NCBI GenBank assembly: GCA_964023275.1
Contig: OZ029916.1
Span: 17,500,150-17,564,149, forward strand
Direction of reading: 5' to 3'
Source: Norana najaformis
Lineage: Eukaryota > Annelida > Clitellata > Crassiclitellata > Hormogastridae
Length of the DNA stretch: 64,000 nucleotides
The notes under the pieces are model-generated. The model worked only from the letters and a program-made list of their open reading frames with translations. It was not told where the DNA came from and did no database searches. Of the stretch, positions 43,501 through 55,034 are shown in pieces; the stretch's first letter is position 1; every line of letters starts with the position of its first letter. The position numbers and the translations under genes were made by a program.

Positions 43501-44898
43501 CCTGTAGGTCTTTTTGTGATCTGTTTTGTCTTCCTCCATGTCTTTCTGCATTCTTTTCTGTCATCTTCTAGGTCTTTCTGTGTTCTTTTTTGTCTTCCTC
43601 TTGGCCTTTTGGTGTTCTTTTCTATCTTGCTCTTCTTTGTGTGTTTCTTTCTATCTTCTATCTTCCTCTATGTCCTTCTGTGTTCTTCTTTGTCTTCCTC
43701 TAGATCTCTATGTGTTCTTTTTTGTTTTTCTTTATGCCTTTCTGTGCTTTTGTTTGTTCCTCTGGGTCTTTCTGTGATCTTTACTGTGTTCTTCTAGGTT
43801 GCTCTGTGTTCTTCTGTTTTCCTTTATGTCTTTCTATGTTCTTTTCTCTGTGTTTTGCAAGGTCTGTTTGTGTTTTTTGTGTCTTTCTCTAGGTCTCTCT
43901 GTTTTTTGTTTTATTTATCCCTCGGTCTTTATCTTCTTTGTTTGTCCTTTGAGTCGTTTTGTGTTCTTTTCTGTGTTCCTTTAGCTCTTTCTGTGTTCTT
44001 TTGTGTCTTTTGCTATGTCTTTCTGTGTTCTTTTTTGTTTTCCTATATTTTTTATGTCCTTTTCTGTTGTGCTCCAAGTCTTTGTGTGTTCTTTTTGTCT
44101 TCGTCTAGGCCTTTCAATGATTGTTTCTTTCTTCTTCTTCTTGTTTCAGTGTTCTTCTAAGTCTACCTCTAGGTCTTCTGTGTTGTTTTCTGTCTTCTTC
44201 TTAGTCTTCATGTGTTCTTTTTTGTCTTCTCCTAAATTATCCTGTGTTCCTTTTTGTCTTGATTTTTGTCTTCATGTGTTTTCTTCAAGTATGTTTATAT
44301 CTTCATTTCTGTCTTGCACTAGGTCTTTTCTATGTTCTTCTAGATCTTCTTGTGTCTTCCCTGTCTTTTTTGTCTTTCTCTAGGTCATTCAGTATTCTTT
44401 TTTATCTTCCTCGGTGTCTATTTGTGTCTTTTTTTGTCATGTTCAAGGTCTCTATGCCTTCTTTTTTGAGTTCATTATGTAGGTCTTTGTATGTTCTTTT
44501 TCTTTCTCTTGGGCTTTCTGTTTTCTTCTTTGTCTTCTTCTAGGTCTTTTGTATGTTTATTTATTTTCTTCCTCTAGGACTTTATTTGTTCATTTTTGTC
44601 ATTTTCTAGTTCTTGCTATGTTCTCCTATGTCTACTTCTAATTTTTTTCTGTTTTCTTTCCTGTTCTTCCTTTAGGTTGCTCTATGTTCTTCTCTGTCCT
44701 CCTCTACGTCTTTCTGTGTTCTTTTCTGTGGTTCTTCTAGGTCTTTCTGTTTTCTTCTTTTTCTTCATCTAGGTCTTTGTGGGTTCCTTTCTGTTCTTCC
44801 TTTAGGTATTTCTGCATTTGTCTTTGTATTCATTTAGTTTCAATGTTTTTGTATTTCTTGTATTTCTCCCTCTAAATCTTTCTGTGTTCTTTTCAATC
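40537..44898. repeat. Higher-order satellite unit, copy 1
   Basis: First 4.36-kb copy, starting right at the gap. It differs from copy 2 by a one-base deletion near 40640 and isolated substitutions (for example 41144 region GTCTGCC versus GTCTACC). Confidence 0.9.
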
Positions 44899-47800
44899 TT
44901 CTTCTAGGTCTTGATGTGATGTACTCTGTCTTCTAGATAACTCTGTATTGTGTTTTGTTTTCTTCTAAGACCTGGATCTTTCTGTGTTCCTTTCTATCTT
45001 CCTCTGTCTTTCCATGTACTTCTCTGTCATTCTCTATTTCTTTTTGTACTTTTCTGTGTTCCTCTAGGTCTTTCTGGGGTGTTTTATTTGCTCCTTTGGG
45101 TTTTCTATGTTTTGTTTCATCTTACTGTATGTCGTTCTTTCTTCTTCTCTGTTATTCTTCTAGGTCTTTCTTTGTTCTTGTCGGTTTTCTTTTACCTCTA
45201 GGTCTTCCTGTGTTCTTCTCTGTCTTCTTGTTTTCTTTTCTGTCTTACTCTATGTGTTTCTGTGTTCTGCTTTGTGTTCTTCTGTGTCTTTTTGTTTTCT
45301 TCTTTGTTTTCCTCTTTGTCTTTCTGTGTTCTTTTTTGTCTTCCTCTGGGTCTTTCTGTGTTATTTCCTGTATTACTATAGGTTTTTCTGTGTTGATTTC
45401 TGTCTTCCTCAATGTCTTTCTGTGTTATTTACTTTCTATATCTATGTCTTTCACTGTTCTTCTCTGTCTTCCTATAGGTCTGTCTTTACTTTTCTGTGTT
45501 CGTCTTGGTCTACCTGGTCTTTTCTGAGTTCCTCTGGGCCTTTCTATGTTATTTTGTGTCTACCTCTAAGTCTTTTTGTCTTCTTTTCTGTTCTTACTCC
45601 AGGTCTTTTCTGTCTTCCTCTAGGTCTTTCTGTTTTATTCTTTGTCTTCCTCTAGGTCTTGCTGTTTTCTCTGTTCTTCCTCTAGTGTTTCTGTGTTTTT
45701 GTGTGCATCTCTAGGTGTTTTTGTTCTTCTTTATCTTCCTCTACATATTTCTGTGCTGTGTTTGTCTTCCTCTGGATCTCACTGTGTCTCTTTCTGTCTT
45801 CTTCTAAGTCTTTCTGTATTGTTTTCTATCTTCTTATAGGTCTTGATGTGATGTTCTCTGTCTTCTAGGACCCATGTGTTCCTTTCTATGCTACTCTATG
45901 CCTTTCTGTGATTTTCTCTGCCTCCCTTTAAGTCTTGCTGTTTTCATCATTGTCTGTCTCTTTGTATTTCTGTCTTCTTTTCTGCTGTTCCTCTGGGTCG
46001 TTTTGTGTTCTTTTCTGTGTTCTTATAGGTCTTTCTGATTTATTGTCTGTGTTCCTCTGGGTCTTTCTATCTTCCTTTCTGTCTTCTTCTCTGTTTTTCC
46101 TCTAGGTCTTTATGTGTTCTTTTCTGTCTTCCTGTCGGTCTTTCTGTGTTCTTTTTTGTCTTCCTCATGGTCTTTCTGTGTTCTTTAGTGTTCTATCTCT
46201 AGGTCTTTGTGTGTTCTTTTCTTTTTTGCTCTATGTCCTTCTGTGTTTCTTTCTATCTTTCTCTGTGTGTTTCTGTGTTTTTCTCTGTCTTTCTCTAGGT
46301 CTTTCTGTGCTTTTGGGTGTTCATCTATCTGCAGTCTTTTCTGTGTTCCTCTGGGTCTTTCTGTGTTCCTTTCTGTCTTCCTTTTTGTCTTTCTGTCATC
46401 TCTGTTCTTCCTCTAGATCTGTCTATGTTCTTTTGTGTCTCCTCCTAGCCATTTCTGTGTTCTTGTTTGTCTTCTGTGTCTTTCAGCTTTCTTCCTTGAT
46501 TTTCTTTAGATCTTTCTATATTCCTTTCTGTCTTGCTCTTATGTTCTTCGTTTCTTTTTGTGTTCTTTTCCTTTCTTTCTAAAAAGTCTTTTCTGTCTTC
46601 CTCTAGATCTTTCTGTTTTATTCTTTTTCTTCCTCTAGGTCTTTCTATCTTTTTCTCTGTTCTTCCTTTAGGTGTTTCTATGTTCCTTTCTGTGTATTTC
46701 TAGGTCTTTCTATGTTCTTTTCTGACTTTTTTGTTTTCTCTCTTCTTTGTTCTTTTCTGACTTCTAGATCTTTTTGTGCTCTTCTTTGGGCTTCTTCTGT
46801 ATCTTTCTGTGTTGCTTGTTCCTTCCTCTGGTTCTTTCTGTATTGTTTCTGTCTTCTTCTAGGTCTCTCCTTGTTCTGGTCTGTCTTCTTCAAGGTCTTT
46901 TTGTATTCTCATCTGTTTCCTTTTTTGTCTTCCATTAGGTCTTTTTGTGTTTCTTTGTGTTATACTTCTGGGTCTTTCTTTGTTCTTCTTTCTCTTCTTC
47001 TGTGTCTTTCTGTTTTCTTCTTTGTCTATCTCTATATATTTCTGTCTTCCTCTCTGTTGTTGCTCTGGGTCGTTTGTGTTTTTTTCTGTGTTCCTCTAGG
47101 TCTTTCTGTGTCCTTTTCTGTTCTTCTTGTAGGTCTTTCTGTTTTCTTCGTTTTCGTCTTTTAGGGCTTTTTGTGTTCCTGTTTGTTCTTTGCCTCGGTT
47201 TTTGAATGATTCTCTGTGTCTTGCTTTAGTTGTTTCAGTGTTCTTCTGTGTCTACCTCTAGGTCTTTATTTGTTGTTTTCTGTCTTCTTCTTGATCTTCT
47301 TGTGTATGTTTTTCTTCTTATAGTTTATTCTTTGTTCTGTTTTTCTTATTTTGGTTTGCATTTATTTTTCTTTGTATTCTTTTAGATCTTTGTATGTTCT
47401 TTTCAATTTGTTATCTAGGTCTTTCTGTGTTCTTCTCTTTCTTCCTCTTGGTCTTTCTGTTTTCTTCTTTGTATCCTTCTACATCTTTGTCTGTTTCTTT
47501 TTTTCCTCAAGTTCTCTCAGTGTTCTATGTCTGCCTCTAGGTCTTTCAGTGCTCCTTTAAGTCTTTTCATAGGTCTTCGTGTTTTTCTTTCTCTACTTTT
47601 AGTTATCTGTGTGGTCTGTTCTGTTCGTCTCTAGGTTTTCTGTATTTTTTCTGGGATTTTCTGTGTTCTTGTTTCTTCCTCTGGTTCTTGCTGTGTCCTT
47701 GACTATCTTCTTCTAGGTCTTTTTGCATTCTTTTCTCTGTTATTATTGTTCTTTCTGTCTTTTCTCTTTTGTACCTTTAGGTCATTGTGTTCTTTTCTGT

Positions 47801-49261
47801 TCTACCTTTAGGGGTTTTCTGTGTGTTTCTATTTTTAAGGCTTACTGTGTTCGTTTCTGTTTTCCTGTAGGTCTTTTTGTGATCTGTTTTGTCTTCCTCC
47901 ATGTCTTTCTGCATTCTTTTCTGTCATCTTCTAGGTCTTTCTGTGTTCTTTTTTGTCTTCCTCTTGGCCTTTTGGTGTTCTTTTCTATCTTGCTCTTCTT
48001 TGTGTGTTTCTTTCTATCTTCTATCTTCCTCTATGTCCTTCTGTGTTCTTCTTTGTCTTCCTCTAGATCTCTATGTGTTCTTTTTTGTTTTTCTTTATGC
48101 CTTTCTGTGCTTTTGTTTGTTCCTCTGGGTCTTTCTGTGATCTTTACTGTGTTCTTCTAGGTTGCTCTGTGTTCTTCTGTTTTCCTTTATGTCTTTCTAT
48201 GTTCTTTTCTCTGTGTTTTGCAAGGTCTGTTTGTGTTTTTTGTGTCTTTCTCTAGGTCTCTCTGTTTTTTGTTTTATTTATCCCTCGGTCTTTATCTTCT
48301 TTGTTTGTCCTTTGAGTCGTTTTGTGTTCTTTTCTGTGTTCCTTTAGCTCTTTCTGTGTTCTTTTGTGTCTTTTGCTATGTCTTTCTGTGTTCTTTTTTG
48401 TTTTCCTATATTTTTTATGTCCTTTTCTGTTGTGCTCCAAGTCTTTGTGTGTTCTTTTTGTCTTCGTCTAGGCCTTTCAATGATTGTTTCTTTCTTCTTC
48501 TTCTTGTTTCAGTGTTCTTCTAAGTCTACCTCTAGGTCTTCTGTGTTGTTTTCTGTCTTCTTCTTGGTCTTCATGTGTTCTTTTTTGTCTTCTCCTAAAT
48601 TATCCTGTGTTCCTTTTTGTCTTGATTTTTGTCTTCATGTGTTTTCTTCAAGTATGTTTATATCTTCATTTCTGTCTTGCACTAGGTCTTTTCTATGTTC
48701 TTCTAGATCTTCTTGTGTCTTCCCTGTCTTTTTTGTCTTTCTCTAGGTCATTCAGTATTCTTTTTTATCTTCCTCGGTGTCTATTTGTGTCTTTTTTTGT
48801 CATGTTCAAGGTCTCTATGCCTTCTTTTTTGAGTTCATTATGTAGGTCTTTGTATGTTCTTTTTCTTTCTCTTGGGCTTTCTGTTTTCTTCTTTGTCTTC
48901 TTCTAGGTCTTTTGTATGTTTATTTATTTTCTTCCTCTAGGACTTTATTTGTTCATTTTTGTCATTTTCTAGTTCTTGCTATGTTCTCCTATGTCTACTT
49001 CTAATTTTTTTCTGTTTTCTTTCCTGTTCTTCCTTTAGGTTGCTCTATGTTCTTCTCTGTCCTCCTCTACGTCTTTCTGTGTTCTTTTCTGTGGTTCTTC
49101 TAGGTCTTTCTGTTTTCTTCTTTTTCTTCATCTAGGTCTTTGTGGGTTCCTTTCTGTTCTTCCTTTAGGTATTTCTGCATTTGTCTTTGTATTCATTTAG
49201 TTTCAATGTTTTTGTATTTCTTGTATTTCTCCCTCTAAATCTTTCTGTGTTCTTTTCAATC
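44899..49261. repeat. Higher-order satellite unit, copy 2
   Basis: Full 4363-bp copy. Internal landmarks recur at exactly 4363 bases (41749, 46112, 50475). Confidence 0.92.
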
Positions 49262-52200
49262 TTCTTCTAGGTCTTGATGTGATGTACTCTGTCTTCTAGA
49301 TAACTCTGTATTGTGTTTTGTTTTCTTCTAAGACCTGGATCTTTCTGTGTTCCTTTCTATCTTCCTCTGTCTTTCCATGTACTTCTCTGTCATTCTCTAT
49401 TTCTTTTTGTACTTTTCTGTGTTCCTCTAGGTCTTTCTGGGGTGTTTTATTTGCTCCTTTGGGTTTTCTATGTTTTGTTTCATCTTACTGTATGTCGTTC
49501 TTTCTTCTTCTCTGTTATTCTTCTAGGTCTTTCTTTGTTCTTGTCGGTTTTCTTTTACCTCTAGGTCTTCCTGTGTTCTTCTCTGTCTTCTTGTTTTCTT
49601 TTCTGTCTTACTCTATGTGTTTCTGTGTTCTGCTTTGTGTTCTTCTGTGTCTTTTTGTTTTCTTCTTTGTTTTCCTCTTTGTCTTTCTGTGTTCTTTTTT
49701 GTCTTCCTCTGGGTCTTTCTGTGTTATTTCCTGTATTACTATAGGTTTTTCTGTGTTGATTTCTGTCTTCCTCAATGTCTTTCTGTGTTATTTACTTTCT
49801 ATATCTATGTCTTTCACTGTTCTTCTCTGTCTTCCTATAGGTCTGTCTTTACTTTTCTGTGTTCGTCTTGGTCTACCTGGTCTTTTCTGAGTTCCTCTGG
49901 GCCTTTCTATGTTATTTTGTGTCTACCTCTAAGTCTTTTTGTCTTCTTTTCTGTTCTTACTCCAGGTCTTTTCTGTCTTCCTCTAGGTCTTTCTGTTTTA
50001 TTCTTTGTCTTCCTCTAGGTCTTGCTGTTTTCTCTGTTCTTCCTCTAGTGTTTCTGTGTTTTTGTGTGCATCTCTAGGTGTTTTTGTTCTTCTTTATCTT
50101 CCTCTACATATTTCTGTGCTGTGTTTGTCTTCCTCTGGATCTCACTGTGTCTCTTTCTGTCTTCTTCTAAGTCTTTCTGTATTGTTTTCTATCTTCTTAT
50201 AGGTCTTGATGTGATGTTCTCTGTCTTCTAGGACCCATGTGTTCCTTTCTATGCTACTCTATGCCTTTCTGTGATTTTCTCTGCCTCCCTTTAAGTCTTG
50301 CTGTTTTCATCATTGTCTGTCTCTTTGTATTTCTGTCTTCTTTTCTGCTGTTCCTCTGGGTCGTTTTGTGTTCTTTTCTGTGTTCTTATAGGTCTTTCTG
50401 ATTTATTGTCTGTGTTCCTCTGGGTCTTTCTATCTTCCTTTCTGTCTTCTTCTCTGTTTTTCCTCTAGGTCTTTATGTGTTCTTTTCTGTCTTCCTGTCG
50501 GTCTTTCTGTGTTCTTTTTTGTCTTCCTCATGGTCTTTCTGTGTTCTTTAGTGTTCTATCTCTAGGTCTTTGTGTGTTCTTTTCTTTTTTGCTCTATGTC
50601 CTTCTGTGTTTCTTTCTATCTTTCTCTGTGTGTTTCTGTGTTTTTCTCTGTCTTTCTCTAGGTCTTTCTGTGCTTTTGGGTGTTCATCTATCTGCAGTCT
50701 TTTCTGTGTTCCTCTGGGTCTTTCTGTGTTCCTTTCTGTCTTCCTTTTTGTCTTTCTGTCATCTCTGTTCTTCCTCTAGATCTGTCTATGTTCTTTTGTG
50801 TCTCCTCCTAGCCATTTCTGTGTTCTTGTTTGTCTTCTGTGTCTTTCAGCTTTCTTCCTTGATTTTCTTTAGATCTTTCTATATTCCTTTCTGTCTTGCT
50901 CTTATGTTCTTCGTTTCTTTTTGTGTTCTTTTCCTTTCTTTCTAAAAAGTCTTTTCTGTCTTCCTCTAGATCTTTCTGTTTTATTCTTTTTCTTCCTCTA
51001 GGTCTTTCTATCTTTTTCTCTGTTCTTCCTTTAGGTGTTTCTATGTTCCTTTCTGTGTATTTCTAGGTCTTTCTATGTTCTTTTCTGACTTTTTTGTTTT
51101 CTCTCTTCTTTGTTCTTTTCTGACTTCTAGATCTTTTTGTGCTCTTCTTTGGGCTTCTTCTGTATCTTTCTGTGTTGCTTGTTCCTTCCTCTGGTTCTTT
51201 CTGTATTGTTTCTGTCTTCTTCTAGGTCTCTCCTTGTTCTGGTCTGTCTTCTTCAAGGTCTTTTTGTATTCTCATCTGTTTCCTTTTTTGTCTTCCATTA
51301 GGTCTTTTTGTGTTTCTTTGTGTTATACTTCTGGGTCTTTCTTTGTTCTTCTTTCTCTTCTTCTGTGTCTTTCTGTTTTCTTCTTTGTCTATCTCTATAT
51401 ATTTCTGTCTTCCTCTCTGTTGTTGCTCTGGGTCGTTTGTGTTTTTTTCTGTGTTCCTCTAGGTCTTTCTGTGTCCTTTTCTGTTCTTCTTGTAGGTCTT
51501 TCTGTTTTCTTCGTTTTCGTCTTTTAGGGCTTTTTGTGTTCCTGTTTGTTCTTTGCCTCGGTTTTTGAATGATTCTCTGTGTCTTGCTTTAGTTGTTTCA
51601 GTGTTCTTCTGTGTCTACCTCTAGGTCTTTATTTGTTGTTTTCTGTCTTCTTCTTGATCTTCTTGTGTATGTTTTTCTTCTTATAGTTTATTCTTTGTTC
51701 TGTTTTTCTTATTTTGGTTTGCATTTATTTTTCTTTGTATTCTTTTAGATCTTTGTATGTTCTTTTCAATTTGTTATCTAGGTCTTTCTGTGTTCTTCTC
51801 TTTCTTCCTCTTGGTCTTTCTGTTTTCTTCTTTGTATCCTTCTACATCTTTGTCTGTTTCTTTTTTTCCTCAAGTTCTCTCAGTGTTCTATGTCTGCCTC
51901 TAGGTCTTTCAGTGCTCCTTTAAGTCTTTTCATAGGTCTTCGTGTTTTTCTTTCTCTACTTTTAGTTATCTGTGTGGTCTGTTCTGTTCGTCTCTAGGTT
52001 TTCTGTATTTTTTCTGGGATTTTCTGTGTTCTTGTTTCTTCCTCTGGTTCTTGCTGTGTCCTTGACTATCTTCTTCTAGGTCTTTTTGCATTCTTTTCTC
52101 TGTTATTATTGTTCTTTCTGTCTTTTCTCTTTTGTACCTTTAGGTCATTGTGTTCTTTTCTGTTCTACCTTTAGGGGTTTTCTGTGTGTTTCTATTTTTA

Positions 52201-53293
52201 AGGCTTACTGTGTTCGTTTCTGTTTTCCTGTAGGTCTTTTTGTGATCTGTTTTGTCTTCCTCCATGTCTTTCTGCATTCTTTTCTGTCATCTTCTAGGTC
52301 TTTCTGTGTTCTTTTTTGTCTTCCTCTTGGCCTTTTGGTGTTCTTTTCTATCTTGCTCTTCTTTGTGTGTTTCTTTCTATCTTCTATCTTCCTCTATGTC
52401 CTTCTGTGTTCTTCTTTGTCTTCCTCTAGATCTCTATGTGTTCTTTTTTGTTTTTCTTTATGCCTTTCTGTGCTTTTGTTTGTTCCTCTGGGTCTTTCTG
52501 TGATCTTTACTGTGTTCTTCTAGGTTGCTCTGTGTTCTTCTGTTTTCCTTTATGTCTTTCTATGTTCTTTTCTCTGTGTTTTGCAAGGTCTGTTTGTGTT
52601 TTTTGTGTCTTTCTCTAGGTCTCTCTGTTTTTTGTTTTATTTATCCCTCGGTCTTTATCTTCTTTGTTTGTCCTTTGAGTCGTTTTGTGTTCTTTTCTGT
52701 GTTCCTTTAGCTCTTTCTGTGTTCTTTTGTGTCTTTTGCTATGTCTTTCTGTGTTCTTTTTTGTTTTCCTATATTTTTTATGTCCTTTTCTGTTGTGCTC
52801 CAAGACTTTGTGTGTTCTTTTTGTCTTCGTCTAGGCCTTTCAATGATTGTTTCTTTCTTCTTCTTCTTGTTTCAGTGTTCTTCTAAGTCTACCTCTAGGT
52901 CTTCTGTGTTGTTTTCTGTCTTCTTCTTGGTCTTCATGTGTTCTTTTTTGTCTTCTCCTAAATTATCCTGTGTTCCTTTTTGTCTTGATTTTTGTCTTCA
53001 TGTGTTTTCTTCAAGTATGTTTATATCTTCATTTCTGTCTTGCACTAGGTCTTTTCTATGTTCTTCTAGATCTTCTTGTGTCTTCCCTGTCTTTTTTGTC
53101 TTTCTCTAGGTCATTCAGTATTCTTTTTTATCTTCCTCGGTGTCTATTTGTGTCTTTTTTTGTCATGTTCAAGGTCTCTATGCCTTCTTTTTTGAGTTCA
53201 TTATGTAGGTCTTTGTATGTTCTTTTTCTTTCTCTTGGGCTTTCTGTTTTCTTCTTTGTCTTCTTCTAGGTCTTTTGTATGTTTATTTATTTT
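49262..53293. repeat. Higher-order satellite unit, copy 3 (3'-incomplete)
   Basis: Near-identical to copy 2 for about 4030 bp (a rare difference: AAGACTTTG versus AAGTCTTTG near 52803), then abruptly becomes a diverged relative at about 53294. Confidence 0.9.
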
Positions 53294-53990
53294 CTTACTC
53301 TAGGTCTTTATTTGCTCGTCCTTGTGTTATTCTAGTTCTTTCAATGTTCTTCTATGCCTATCTCTAGGTTTTTTGTTCTTTCCTGTTCTTCCTATTGGTT
53401 GCTCTGTTTTCTCCTATGCCTTCCTCTGTCTTTCAGTGTCCTTTTTTCTGATCTTCTTCTCTAGATCTTTCTGTTTTCTTCTTAAACTTCCTCTAGATCT
53501 TTGTGTGTTCGTTTCTTTTCTTCCTCTGGGTATTTCTGTGTCTGTCTTTGCCATCTTCTAGTTATTTGAGTGTTCTTCTGTTTCTACGTCTAGCTCTTTC
53601 TATGTTTTTCTGTCTTCTAGGTTTTCCTGTGTTCTTATCTGTCTTCTTCTAGGTAACTCTGTATTTTTTGTATTCTTCTAGGTCTTTATTTGTTCTTTTA
53701 TGTCTTCCTCTGGTTCTTTCTTTGTTCTTTTCTGTTCCTCATGTAGGTCTTTCTGTGTCCTTTTCTTTTACTTTTCTAGTTGTTTCTGTGTTCTTTTATG
53801 TCTGCCTCTACATCTTTCTGTGTTCTTTTATGTCTTTTTCTGGGTCTTCATGTTTTCTATGTCTTCTTTTAGGTCTTTGTGTGTTCATTTCTGTTCTTCC
53901 TTTTGAAGTTTTTGTTCGTTCCTGTTCTTTCTGTTTGTCTCTGTCTTTTTATGTAGGTCAGTCTGTGTTCTGAGTGTTTCAATCAACCTA
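53294..53990. repeat. Older diverged satellite copy
   Basis: Continues in register with the missing tail of the 4363-bp unit and then with its start (GGTAACTCTGTATT near 53653 versus AGATAACTCTGTATT), but with many differences. Confidence 0.7.
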
Positions 53991-54079
53991 AGTCTGTCTG
54001 TTCCATGCTCAACAGTCATGCCAGCAAACACTGCATTGTGTAAATGGAAACAATCACTCTTGTCCTTCATACCAGAACA

Positions 54080-54330
54080 GTGTTGGGTTCTAGGGTATTC
54101 ACGGTTGCTTGTTCACGGCTTTGGAATTCACTGCCGAGTTCAGTTTGCTCTGTCGGTTTAAGACTTACCTGTTTCAGCTGTTGGCTAACTTATGATTTTT
54201 TGTGGGATTTAGATCTGGTATCTCCAAAGGATTATGAGTTTTATTATGATTTCACTTAAAGTGACAATCGATTGATGCGCTTGATCATTATGATTACAGC
54301 GGTGTGGAAGTCATTAGATTTGATAGTTCT
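54080..54330 (+). mobile_element. LINE 3' end fragment inside satellite edge
   Basis: Encodes [12 protein letters not shown] and matches 19266-19550 through GGTTCACGGCTTTGGAATTC and the tail ATTATGATTTCACTT...GTCATTAGATT. Satellite-like sequence resumes after it (TCTATGTCTTTCTGTAG near 54328), so it inserted into the array. Confidence 0.7.
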
Positions 54331-54690
54331 ATGTCTTTCTGTAGATCATTCTGTTTTTCTTTCTGTCGTCCTCTATATCTTTAGTGTGCTCCTGTGTATT
54401 CTTCCATGTATATGTGTATAATATATCTGTTTTATATGTATATATGTATGTATATGTATATAATATATCTGCTTTTGTCTTCTTCTCTATCTGTCTCTGA
54501 GAATTTCTGTCACCATTGTAAATGTCTCTGTGGATTTATTTTCAGTCTTACTTTCTGTCTTACTTATTGACATTGTCTCCATGTTCTCTGACTTACGCTG
54601 AGTCTTTGTATCATTTTCCTCTGACTCTTCTCCAATTTCTTCTGTCTCTCTTTTTAATCTGTGTCTTGCTTTAGGATTTGCAAAAAAGTT
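54331..54690. repeat. Decayed satellite fringe with AT-rich microsatellite
   Basis: Degenerate TCTTTCTGT-type monomers, split by a TATATGTATATA-rich stretch at about 54405-54470. Confidence 0.6.
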
Positions 54691-55034
54691 AGTTTTAAGA
54701 GCTGTGGACACCTTGGAGTTGATCTTTAGCAAAGAGTTATTGAGTTACAAACAATAAAACAAATTATTTATATTCTGGAATTTAGCACTGAATGTGATTT
54801 AAGTTTATAACTGTTGTCTGCTGATATCCAATGTGAGAAATGTGATGGGCCAAATGCATCACATTATCTCTGTAGGGCCTTAGCATTGCAAGAAGTACAT
54901 TTGGGTAGTCCATTCACTGTCAGTCTCTGAAGCAGTTTTACTTCCAGTTTGCAGATTCTTTAAAATTGGCATATTTGTCTTTGCTTATGCGTTGTTACAC
55001 GTTAACAAAGATGAGTGAGCAGAGACTACTCTCT

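Larger units (their letters stand above)
40537..53990. repeat. Pyrimidine-rich satellite built of ~32-bp monomers
   Basis: Almost the whole 13.5 kb is T/C/G with few A on the plus strand, made of diverged monomers like CTTCCTCTAGGTCTTTCTGT followed by a TTCTTTTCTG-type half; three clear neighbours near 43535-43630 have a 32-base spacing. Hydrophobic Phe/Ser/Leu/Cys-rich frames in all plus frames follow from the base composition and lack of stops, with no start or domain logic, so I call it non-coding. Confidence 0.93.

Noticed and set aside
42315..52803. Minus-strand Lys/Arg/Glu-rich frames in the satellite
   Set aside because: They are the complement of the same monomers; coiled-coil-like composition only mirrors GA-rich DNA.
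40593..53973. Dozens of plus-strand open frames (60-190 codons) with Phe/Leu/Ser/Cys-rich, membrane-like peptides
   Set aside because: They lie in all three plus frames of the satellite, repeat with the 4363-bp period, and arise because the T/C-rich monomer rarely forms stops. No domains, start context or splice logic.
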